DNA from: Symbiodinium natans
Taxonomy: Eukaryota; Sar; Dinophyceae; Suessiales; Symbiodiniaceae
Reading direction: 5' to 3'
Length of the DNA: 64,000 bases
Assembly: GCA_905221605.1 (NCBI GenBank)
Contig: CAJNDS010000055.1
Coordinates: 64,001 to 128,000, forward strand
Positions within the stretch are counted from its first letter, which is position 1. Each line of letters opens with the position of its first letter. Shown one piece after another: positions 56,110-64,000 of this stretch. The position numbers were made by a program, and so were the translations under genes. A model generated the notes under the pieces. That model was not told the origin of the DNA, did no database searches, and worked only from the letters and a program-made list of their open reading frames with translations.

Positions 56110-57770
56110 CCACGCAGGCCGTGACGTGGAGGTAGAGGTCGTCACGGAACGCCGCAAGGAACCCTGTTTTTTTTTCGCACCTGTTTTACATCTGCTCGAC
56201 TGGGGTCCGGGTCGGCAACTACAGCGGCTCCACCGGCAGGTCACCGATGGGCACCTCGGCGCGGGTCGACGGGGCATGCCGCCAACTCCAGCAGAGTGGC
56301 TGCATGCGCCCGCAGCACCACCAGGGAGACGAGACCCGTCCAGCGGCGGACGAGCGCGCGCCCCGCTGCCCCCGAGCACCACGGAGCGCGCGCTGCGCCT
56401 CGTGCCCGCTCCAGCCGCCGCAAGAAGCCAAGCGCCCCTGCTTTTTTTCACACATGCCTTTTTACGTCAGCAGTCTCCGACGGTCAGCGCAGCGGCAGGC
56501 GGCTGGGTCCTTCCGCGTCAGCAAGAGCCAGGATCTCATCCAGCTCCGGCACCGCAGTCAACGCGGGCCCCGGCAGGGCCCGCGAGCGTCCAAGGGCTGT
56601 GTGGCCGACCGCCGCCTGCTGCACGGAGACGGAGAGCACGCTCCACCAGCGACGGGCCCATGCTGTTCGCGCAGGGGCCCTCACGCCTGCAGGGGCGCGG
56701 TGCGCGCGGAGGGCGACCCAGGCGCCGAACCAGCTGCACCCAACGAGACGATTGTGGCTCGCGCGTCGCTTTCCGAGGTAGCTCGCAACCAGGCAGAAAG
56801 CGCGTCAACCCTGGCTCGCGTGCGAAGCGCGAACTGGTACGGCCCCGTAGCTTGGTCGAAAACTGGCGTCCAAGCGGCCGCCAACGGGCGCGAGACCAGC
56901 CGGCGAAACATGTCGCCGGTTGCTGTGCCTCGTACGCCCCCGCATCCCCCGCCGGGTTTGCGGATCGCTGTCATTCGGGTCATCGCTATGCCCTCAGCGA
57001 TCTCGAGCGGGATGGCAACCTGCGCCAGCAAGTTTGCCGCCTCCGTGAGCAGTTCGACGTCATCCGCATGCCCCATTGCAGTAGTAGTTTGTAGTGCTCG
57101 GCTCGCGCGCCTGACAGACCCGGCGCACTCCCTCGTTTGGTTTCGCAAAGGCTGCGTGCGACCGCGGAGAAGGTCAGGTGCGCGGGCGACGATGGCTGGA
57201 ACTGCAGGACCTCCGGCGGGACGGGCTCGCGCGGTTGCAACAGTCGCTCGCTAGGGCTGCTAGGTCGGTGAGGGCGGCCCGAGTCTCGGCATTGCCTGGC
57301 GCAAGCTCTGCGGCGGTCAGCGCTTGCCGGGCGCGGGAAAGCTTGCCCTTCCGTACACGCGCGCAGGCCACGTCGCGCCGGCGTTCGGCCACTGCTTCCG
57401 CCTCCAGGTCGCTGGCGGGCCGAGCTTCGCATAGCTTCGCCAGAGTCCTTGCTGATATTGTTGGAGTCGCAGCAGGAGCGTGCGGCGCCCATCCCCACCC
57501 TGTTCAGCCGTGCGTGCAAGGAGCATGCGGGGCGTCAGCAGGAACAGTTTCCAAGCACGGGCCCGAGCACAGTCGTCGGGCTCCCCGACCCGACGTAGGC
57601 CTCCCGGAGATGCCGAAGCCTGTTCGCGAGTGCCCGGCGCACGCCCGCTCTCAGGAACAGTGGCACCGTTTGCAGTGTCGGCACGGGGTGGCGAAGCTCT
57701 TCCAATAAGCTGACGTCGTCCAGCGCTTCCAGAGGCGGCGTGGGCGGGCACTGTGCGGGAGCCGAGGTGG
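56110..57770 (-). pseudogene. decayed RT element, N-terminal and RT-finger part
   Basis: Pieces in three frames read in order on the minus strand: SLLEELRHPVPTLQTVPLFL, ARAWKLFLLTPRMLLA, CARVRKGKLSRARQALTAAE, SAPGLSGARAEHYKLLLQ, MTAIRKPGG, ATGDMFRRLVSR, GPYQFALRTRA and, at about 56150, AFRDDLYLHVTA (RT catalytic F-x-DD). This is a non-LTR-type RT lineage common in dinoflagellate genomes. Many frameshifts; the stretch between YQFAL and the DD motif is replaced by rearranged C-terminal-type sequence (about 56480-56690). Non-functional. Confidence 0.72.
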
Positions 57771-57879
57771 GGCACTGGGGGACCGCTGACGCCGGGGAGT
57801 CGCTTCCCACCGAAGCGTCCGCCCACTTCGAGGCCGAACACTACGAGGCGACACCTGCCACGCCAGTCGGGGCGGAGCT

Positions 57880-58790
57880 CAGGGTACGTGCTGCTGCCTG
57901 TTGGAGGGCAAGTCCAAGCACAGCGTCGCACCCGGCGCGAGCTTGCCTGCTTCGCTGGACTGGGCTGACGAGCGTGGTGTCAACATGTGTCAACAACCAC
58001 CTGCACCCCCCGCCAGATGGGCAATCCATTGGCGACGACCTCTATGCGCTGCTCGCCGCTTTTCCATCCGCAGATGTCCGGTCTCAGCAAGGTCAGGTAC
58101 CCGATCCAGCTCCGGGCCCTGTTGCTGGATGGCATGGGGTGGTGCCGGCCACGGTGATCCCAGGGCAGTGCTCGTCACGGCCTGTTGCACCGAGACGGAA
58201 AGGACCTAGTTTTCTTTTTGTAAAGGACCGCCCACCACCTGCGCGCCCATGCCGACGACGCAGCGGTCCGCACGGCTGGCGGAGCGCGCGAGCGTGAAGC
58301 CGCACGAGGTCACGGAGCAGCTGTCGCGCGCCAGCATTCCAGTGCCCACCGACCTTTGTCCCTAGCACGACGAGTAGCTGCAGCGTGGTCGCTCAGCGCG
58401 TCTTCCTCCCCCCCGCAGCCAGGCGGGCCACAGCGGCTGCACCGAAGGGGCAGGGGCAGGCGCAAGCGGCCGCGCAGCGCCGGCAGCATCGCTTGGGGTG
58501 GAATGGGTGGAAAGATGGATGTGCTCCGGCCTGGGGGCCAGCCTGTCACCGGAGAAGGGCGAGTTGGGATGGCGACAAGGAGCGTAGCAATGTGCTCTCG
58601 CGAAAGTGGAGGTTGCATATACGCGATGCACAGTGCCATCCGTGTGGCCAATCCCCGAGGCCCTCGTCCGACGAGCGCGGCGGACGGGCACCCTCCGCGA
58701 CCGTTGCCCAAGAGGAGCACCCCTGCCTTCCGCCAAATGGAGTTCGCGCACCTTGGCCGCGCTTTGGGAGCCGCCATGGTTCCGCATCTA
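57880..58790 (-). pseudogene. decayed RT element, C-terminal domain fragment
   Basis: Minus-strand pieces: LRGRLRLPLPLRCSRC with a Cys-rich block and a D-x-x-x-DH motif, then RIEVVANGLPIWRGVQVVVD, DTTLVSPVQ and RCRLVVFGLEVGGRFG, in shifting frames. It is the C-terminal part of the same RT family and ends right where the N-terminal fragment at 57770 starts, so two copies lie head to tail. Confidence 0.68.
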
Positions 58791-58815
58791 GGGCGTCGCT
58801 CTGCTATAGTGATGC

Positions 58816-58824
58816 CGGGGTCAA
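58816..58824. repeat. target-site duplication, left copy
   Basis: CGGGGTCAA, identical to 60673-60681, flanks the LINE insertion. Confidence 0.7.
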
Positions 58825-58842
58825 GTAAGTAAGTAAGTAAGT
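58823..58842 (-). repeat. tetranucleotide tail of the LINE
   Basis: Five AAGT units on the plus strand, i.e. TTAC/ACTT units at the element's 3' end. Several non-LTR clades end in short tandem repeats instead of poly-A. Confidence 0.75.
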
Positions 58843-60672
58843 CCTGCATGCCCGTAGGCGGCCTCTTAGAGGAGCAGGCAAAGAACGCAACTTTACATGG
58901 TGTCAAACTGCATTTGAGCATGACGTCACGTCAATGTTAGAATCATTCTAAACATCGACGGCTTTTGACGAATCATCTTTGTTCAATTTTCTCAATGCTG
59001 TACAAAATCAATGAATGCACCCCGCGCGATGTCAAAGAAATTTGTCACGTACTCAGTCCAACAGGTATTTCCATTGAAACGCGCAAAAGCTTCAAGCTGC
59101 GTGTACCAACAATCGCGAGGTCTACCAGGAACGCGAACTCCATTTGGCGACCAACTCATCGCACGCTTCACCCACCTGTTTGCTGGCAACTTTGCCACAT
59201 GATGTGCGAAATTCCAATAGCCATGGATGCATTTGTAAGACCAGCTCTGCAAGTTTAACGTTTGAGTCATCTGCTGGACATGTTGATTCCATTCGTGCAG
59301 TACCTCATGCCAGGGTAACGACCAATCAAGTCCCGAAGGCGGTCCAACCATGATTCTAAGCAATCGTCGCCATTCTGAATCCAGTTTGCGAAGATGATGC
59401 TGCGGTACTTTGCGATGCCCGGCACCAAAACATGCAACCGGTGTCACTACAGCTTCGAAAAATTTTACCCGAAGGGCCAATGGGACGTGCTTGTCACATA
59501 AAATCCACTTGTTCGCCCAAAAGGCCCGTGCAGCTGCATGGAGATGAAATTCGACATCCGAGGTTTGGTCACCACTCATGGACAACTGACATCCCAACCA
59601 TTTGTGCGTGCTACCATCACGTACGATGTCAATGTAAGTTTCCTCATGAAGCCACACTCGATTTGGTGGCTGGGCTTGGGTCGTCATCAATTTGGTTTTG
59701 GAAGCATTCAATACCAAGCCCACTTGCCGCAAACATAAAATTAGTGAACGCACCATGACCAGAATTTGTTGCAGCGAGAGTGCGAACAGCAAAATGTCGT
59801 CAGCGAAGCGGAGGTCCGTCAGCGCCTGCGCGTTCGTTTGAAGTTGAATCCCAAAATTCTGTCCCGTTTGTTTCCAATCACGCATTGCCCACTCCAACAC
59901 GGCGCAGAACAAACGAGGGCTCAAAACACACCCTTGTCGAACTCCAGCTCTGATCGGAAACTCCTTGCTCGATTCATTTTGCGTCTTCACTTGGCCAACT
60001 TGTTCGGAATAAAGACGCTGTATTATCCAGATCATGTGTTGCGAAATGCCATGGTCGCGGAGAGCTTGCCACAATGCTTGCCAATCCACTCGGTCAAATG
60101 CTTTGGAAAGATCAAGACTTAGCACCCAAATGGGCACACCATATGCTCTGGATGTATCAATAACGATGTTTGTCGTCAACAGATGTTCCTCCAGACGTCG
60201 ATTCTGTCTGAACCCATGCTGTTCTTCAGGTTGTCCAACTTCTAGCAGCGGCTCGATCCTACATAACACCATATAAGAAAAAGTCTTATAGAGCAACCGC
60301 AATGTGACGATCGGCCTGTAGTCAGTCACCAGCTTGGCCTTCGTAGATTTGGCCAACATCTTGAAAAATGTTTTCTTCCATGAAGATGGGACTTCGCCCG
60401 TAGCAAGAACATGGTTGTAAAGGTTTAACAGCACTTCACGAAATGCAGGAGGTGTGTGATGCAAAAGTTCAGCGGCCAAACCACATTCATCACTGGCTTT
60501 GTTGGACTTCAGGCTGTGAATGGCGGAATCTAGCTCCCGCATCGTGAATGGTAGCTCTTCCAACACCGATGGTTTGGTTGCCTCGAAATTGGTGCCACTG
60601 AAAATATCTGACAGCATCTCTGCGAAATCATCAACAGGGGGCATGGTCGAAAACTGTTGCGGAGTCATGTGA
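58825..60672 (-). mobile_element. LINE-type retrotransposon insertion, 5' truncated
   Basis: Flanked by the 9-bp repeat CGGGGTCAA. In element orientation it begins TCACATG, so the start codon lies four bases from the 5' boundary. It contains the RT gene and a 3' region of about 150 bp, and ends in (ACTT)5 (AAGT on the plus strand, 58823-58842). No endonuclease domain is present, as expected after 5' truncation. It split older RT-element sequence. Confidence 0.8.
58992..60668 (-). CDS. LINE reverse transcriptase
   Basis: An intact 558-codon frame. The N-terminal region has LKSNKASDECGLAAELLHH, a typical finger motif. Catalytic motif A is LSLDLSKAFDRVD (D186), then GVRQGCVLSP (242-251), motif C RFADDILLF (D290, D291), then KTKLM and the thumb (WLGCQLS). 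The C-terminal part has LRKLDSEWRRLLRIMVGPPS and W-rich DWSLPWHEVL segments usual in this type. All catalytic Asp residues are present, so the RT core may still be active, but no endonuclease is encoded here. No frameshift: a young insertion. Confidence 0.94.
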   Translation of the reverse strand: MTPQQFSTMPPVDDFAEMLSDIFSGTNFEATKPSVLEELPFTMRELDSAIHSLKSNKASDECGLAAELLHHTPPAFREVLLNLYNHVLATGEVPSSWKKTFFKMLAKSTKAKLVTDYRPIVTLRLLYKTFSYMVLCRIEPLLEVGQPEEQHGFRQNRRLEEHLLTTNIVIDTSRAYGVPIWVLSLDLSKAFDRVDWQALWQALRDHGISQHMIWIIQRLYSEQVGQVKTQNESSKEFPIRAGVRQGCVLSPRLFCAVLEWAMRDWKQTGQNFGIQLQTNAQALTDLRFADDILLFALSLQQILVMVRSLILCLRQVGLVLNASKTKLMTTQAQPPNRVWLHEETYIDIVRDGSTHKWLGCQLSMSGDQTSDVEFHLHAAARAFWANKWILCDKHVPLALRVKFFEAVVTPVACFGAGHRKVPQHHLRKLDSEWRRLLRIMVGPPSGLDWSLPWHEVLHEWNQHVQQMTQTLNLQSWSYKCIHGYWNFAHHVAKLPANRWVKRAMSWSPNGVRVPGRPRDCWYTQLEAFARFNGNTCWTEYVTNFFDIARGAFIDFVQH

Positions 60673-60681
60673 CGGGGTCAA
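60673..60681. repeat. target-site duplication, right copy
   Basis: CGGGGTCAA, matching 58816-58824. Confidence 0.7.
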
Positions 60682-60895
60682 AATGGGCGAAACTTGCGCT
60701 GTGATGGGGTATCATTTTTTTACTGGCCGGCGTGGTCGGAACAGCCACATTTATGGCGTGATGATGGTTCCACACCATGGTCAATCGCGTCCCGTTCTTG
60801 TTAAGCGCTGTCGATGCTGGTCCGGCAAGCATGCACGGGGATGTGAGTGACACGGACTTGAACGACCTCTTCGCCAGCATGTTCCGGGAGTTTGC

Positions 60896-61195
60896 ATGAC
60901 CCTCAGTGGGACGGAACTCGCTAGTCTTTTGGTTCCCCTGGCGTTGGCAACGCAGTCCCACCCCGCGGATCAGCATTGTTTGGCTCACTTTCCGAAGGAC
61001 CCCACTTGCGAAGTGTGCTTGCAAGCGAAGATGTGCCGCGCGCCGGCGTCCCGCGAGAAACAATCTGTGGAAGATGACAAGCAGACAGCCCGCGTGCATG
61101 GCGAACGCATTCAGTGTGATTTTGTCGGCCCCACACACCCCAGCATCAACGACGAGGTGCATGCCATGATTACTCATGATGATGCTACGACACGG
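60896..61195 (+). pseudogene. LTR-retrotransposon integrase fragment
   Basis: The only convincing plus-strand coding piece. It has an HHCC-type zinc motif (HCLAHFPKDPTCEVCLQAKM), then ERIQCDFVGPTHPSINDEVH, the first catalytic-Asp region of a retroviral-type integrase core. It breaks off at about 61195 at minus-strand RT sequence. No LTR, gag or RT of this element is visible nearby. Confidence 0.65.
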
Positions 61196-61307
61196 AGGAG
61201 GCTGGCCGCAAAGGATCGGGCTGCGGCGAAGGTAAGCAGCGCACATCACCGCAGGGCGAGCGCCGATGTGACCGCTGCCCGCGTGGCTACGGGCAGTGAT
61301 GCCTCTG

Positions 61308-61700
61308 TCACGGCGTGGCGTCGCGGGAAACCACGCGACGGAGAAAGTCCCCAACCACGAGGCCCCGCGTACCACCATTGGGTTTGCGCAATGCGACCAT
61401 GCGCCCAAGTCCGAGGGCTGGCACGATGTCCCGTGGCACGCGGGCAGCCGCGCGAGTCTTGTCAGCCTCGCTTGTCGATGCCGCCTCCTTGCACGCAGCA
61501 TCAACGAGCTCAAATGCCAGGTGCAAACAACGGCGCAACACGCCCTTGCAAAAGTGCGGTGGCACACGGAGCAGGCAGCACGGCTGCGCCAGAACCTCCT
61601 CGGCTGAGAATCGAACAGCGCATTCATGCTGAACGTGTCGGAAAGCGTTTCGGCCTTGTTGGTGGTGTGCTCGGGTGGCGGGAAAAGCCGCATCTGACCC
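61308..61700 (-). pseudogene. decayed RT element, second copy, finger region
   Basis: Minus-strand frame: PHFCKGVLRRCLHLAFELVD to LGRMVALRKPNGGTRGLVVG then DFLRRVVSR and a stop. It is homologous to the MTAIRKPGG...ATGDMFRRLVSR part of the copy at 56.9 kb, and is truncated right after this motif, where the integrase scrap begins. Confidence 0.7.
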
Positions 61701-61744
61701 AACACCTTTGTCCCTGCCACTTCGTGTCTGGTCGGCTCCTACTG

Positions 61745-62443
61745 CTATTGCGCTAGGCGCAGGGCCGAGTGTAGCGTCGCAGGACAGTGCTGTGCCGTTC
61801 GCACAACGCGGAACCACGCTCGTTCGAGCGTATGAGCTCTCCGCGCGAAACGTCCGGTGCGCGGGCAAGCGAGGGCGTCGTCACCGAACTCGTCGACTTG
61901 CCCCCCACAGCCGTGCGTCGGCCCGCATCTAGGAAAAGGTCTCAGCATCAAGGAAGAGGCATGCGCAAGCTTCGACGCAGCACGAGCTGCATGGCTGGTG
62001 GCGCAGTGAGCCATGACCTTGCTTGGGTCCCGATTGCGAGCGCACCCAGGCCCGGGCACTTGGCATCATGGCTGGCAGCAGCACGCTGTCGCTAAAGTGT
62101 TGCGCGACGTGAAAAACTGCCAACCATGCGGCCAGTCTCCGGGGCCGGCGTGCTGTGGCAGGGCCGGGCGGGCTCCTTCGAGGAAGGCTCGAGCTCGGGC
62201 AGTTCTCCCAGCCAGCTCGCTACGCTGCGCGTGCGCTGGATCTCTTCGTCGAGCGGGAGGGCACCGTCGTCTCGGTGCGAGGGAGGGAGCGCCGCGAGCT
62301 CCGCCACTGCCCGTGCCACACGAGGCTGCTGTGCTTGCACAGCATGTGGCTCTTTTAAGTCGCACCATAGTGTCGCAATCCAGCTCCGCGTTCAACAGAG
62401 CGAATTCGGTTCGACGGAACAGCGGCGGCCCCCCACAACACAC
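61745..62443 (-). pseudogene. decayed RT element, second copy, C-terminal domain
   Basis: Pieces in several frames: SARAWVRSQSGPKQGH, a Cys block with DEFGDDALACPRTGRFARRA, then HTLERAWFRVVR. They match the Cys-rich, LER-ending domain of the same family. As at 57.8 kb, a C-terminal part is followed by an N-terminal part of another copy. Confidence 0.65.
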
Positions 62444-62499
62444 CCTCCAGCTCGGTCAAGTGGAGGCCATGCTGTCCGTGCCATCCATGAGGGTGCCCG

Positions 62500-63540
62500 C
62501 CGCGACATAAGTATTGCATTCTTCTGCTCATGCAATGACAGACGGTAAAGCTTTCTAGATGGAAGCACAAGAAACTGCGGCAAACTCATGATTTCTTCTC
62601 TTGTCGTTCGCTCTTGGTTTTCACCGCTGGCTCATGCACGAAACTTATTGCATACCTGCGCGAAAAAAAAAACACGAAACCAATGTAAATCACGAACGAA
62701 CTTTCTTTGCGAACGCATAGAAATTCTCTGGAGTCGACGGCTCCCTGCAGACGCGAGCAGCATGAGCAGCCGCACGCTCAAGAAACACCCCCCAACACGT
62801 AGGACTCCAGAACGCGGGCATGCCACAGTATACCACAATCATGGGTTTCATAACGACAAGGCAACGACAACTAGGCATGCTACGGCATTTACAGTTCGTG
62901 TGCGTCCGTACAAACGCACGGTGGTGGTTCCTTGCCGGCAGGCAGTCCACATCCGCCACACAGCGTTGCGGGACACCAACTGATCACAGCACTCCTCCCC
63001 CAATTCGGTTCCGGGTGTTGCTTGACAGCAAAGCAACGTGACGCACAGCTCCTTGCCCAACCGGGCCCAAACTCAGCACACAACACATCCAAAGCAGCTC
63101 ACGGCTAGCAATGCGAAGATGACCAGTGCAGGGACCACCCACTCCGCATGTGCGCTCCCGGGCGGCCGAGCGGGCCAGCTGGAGCGCGCCGCACAATAGG
63201 CCACGAGGGCCGGCGCCCGTGCCAAGCCCTTTGCCGGAGATGCCGACGCCCCGGTGTAGCGTATTCGGTGGACTTGCGGACAACCAGTGCGGGCGGAAGG
63301 GATGCCGAAAAAACAAGTTGATCACGAACATGTCTTCGGCATTATTGGAATTTTGGTCAAATGCGCAATAGACCTCGTCACAGTTGGATTTCGCAGTTGG
63401 AAGCCTTTGCTCGCATCAAGCAGTGGCCTGATTGGATGGACTTTGTGCAAACATCGCCGCATGCCAATTAGCATGCGGCGTTGGGAGATTTCGCCACAAT
63501 CGTCTGTAGCTGAATCTAAATCTTACACGTGCAACATACG
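62500..63540. other. stretch without a recognisable gene
   Basis: Open frames exist on both strands but none shows a family motif. A poly-A tract of about 10 at 62664. Confidence 0.35.
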
Positions 63541-63555
63541 TGTTGACTCTTGATT

Positions 63556-63705
63556 GCCTGCGCCCTGAGGGGCTGACTGGCAGACTTTCCGGTCGCATCG
63601 AAATCGTCGATTGGCACAAAATTCTCTACATGCAGCTTGGACATCATGATCAACGTCGACTGAATGGTTGCCCCTCCGAGTTGGTGCAAAACAGAGTGCT
63701 GCAAG
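63556..63705 (-). CDS. candidate exon, unknown gene
   Basis: The minus strand reads QHSVLHQLGGATIQSTLIMM, then SKLHVENFVPIDDFDATGK. Protein-like; no family recognised. Confidence 0.35.
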
Positions 63706-63709
63706 GCTA

Positions 63710-63807
63710 AGTGGAAAACTCTCGCTGCGACGAGCACCAAGGCCTTCGACAGTAACCCAAGAGTTCGGGCACACGACCATCAGTTGGTCCAAGAAATCCC
63801 GCTTGGC
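63710..63807 (-). CDS. candidate exon, unknown gene
   Basis: After CGCCCAG the frame reads KRDFLDQLMVVCPNSWVTVE, then GLGARRSES. Probably the same gene as the exon at 63.6 kb, continuing off the right edge. Confidence 0.35.
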
Positions 63808-64000
63808 TGGGCGCAGTCGGGGATGCGGAAAAGTATTGGCACCTGCCTTTGTATGTGGCTAGTTGAACCATATCCTGCACAAACTGAATTGCCCCATGCA
63901 TCTCTCATGCCTGCCAATTGTGCGACAGCGGTGTCGTTCACAATGTTCTGCAAAAACGAATATAGAATCCAAACGTTTCCGGGCCTTTGAGAACAAAGGA

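Noticed and set aside
56126-57254. Long plus-strand open frames at 56.1-58.3 kb
   Set aside because: GC-rich shadows of the minus-strand RT fragments; they carry no motif.
58965-60276. Plus-strand frames across the LINE
   Set aside because: Antisense shadows of the RT gene.
60665-61720. A 351-codon minus-strand frame
   Set aside because: It runs antisense to the integrase scrap and has no domain; the RT motif lies in another frame.

Overview
Organism. The window looks like nuclear DNA of a dinoflagellate, most likely Symbiodiniaceae. The reasons are: many short exons in long introns, GC-AG and GA-AG splice sites next to GT-AG, introns bounded by short direct repeats, large microsatellites, several kinds of reverse-transcriptase element, and nearly every supportable exon on the minus strand (unidirectional gene arrangement). 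No bacterial gene, rRNA or tRNA was found, and no CRISPR array.

Layout. On the minus strand genes run from right to left. 63.5-64 kb: two exon candidates of an unknown gene. 56.1-62.5 kb: a graveyard of retroelements: broken copies of one RT family on the minus strand, a plus-strand integrase scrap, and in the middle a recent LINE-type insertion (58825-60672) with an open 558-codon RT, a tetranucleotide tail and a 9-bp target-site duplication. 51.3-55.4 kb: a self-sufficient cytochrome P450-reductase fusion (CYP102/CYP505-like). 46.5-50.9 kb: a coiled-coil gene with an SH3-like C-terminal exon and a duplicated exon. 42.3-45.6 kb: a multi-pass membrane protein with two ShKT-like Cys motifs. 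39.1-41.4 kb: coiled-coil exons followed by an EF-hand plus zinc-ribbon exon. 36.7-37.8 kb: an FkbM-type methyltransferase. 26-36 kb: scattered exon candidates only. 20.1-25.9 kb: a single-domain voltage-gated Na/Ca-type channel with a C-terminal EF-hand tail. 2.8-14.9 kb: an EAG/CNG-type cation channel with a cyclic-nucleotide-binding-like domain, reconstructed exon by exon. 0-2.2 kb: a few exon candidates.

How the pieces relate. The two channel genes lie in tandem, with unexplained sequence between them; both have a regular arginine S4 and a cytosolic regulatory tail (cNMP-binding-like fold in one, EF hands in the other). The P450 fusion carries its own FMN and FAD/NADPH reductase, so it needs no partner. 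Nothing points to one operon-like pathway. The strongest oddity is the set of introns whose removal keeps the frame only if the cut lies within short direct repeats (CTTTG in the P450 gene, TTGCGG in the channel gene). Exon ends marked 'about' are read from reading frame and family fit, not from transcripts.
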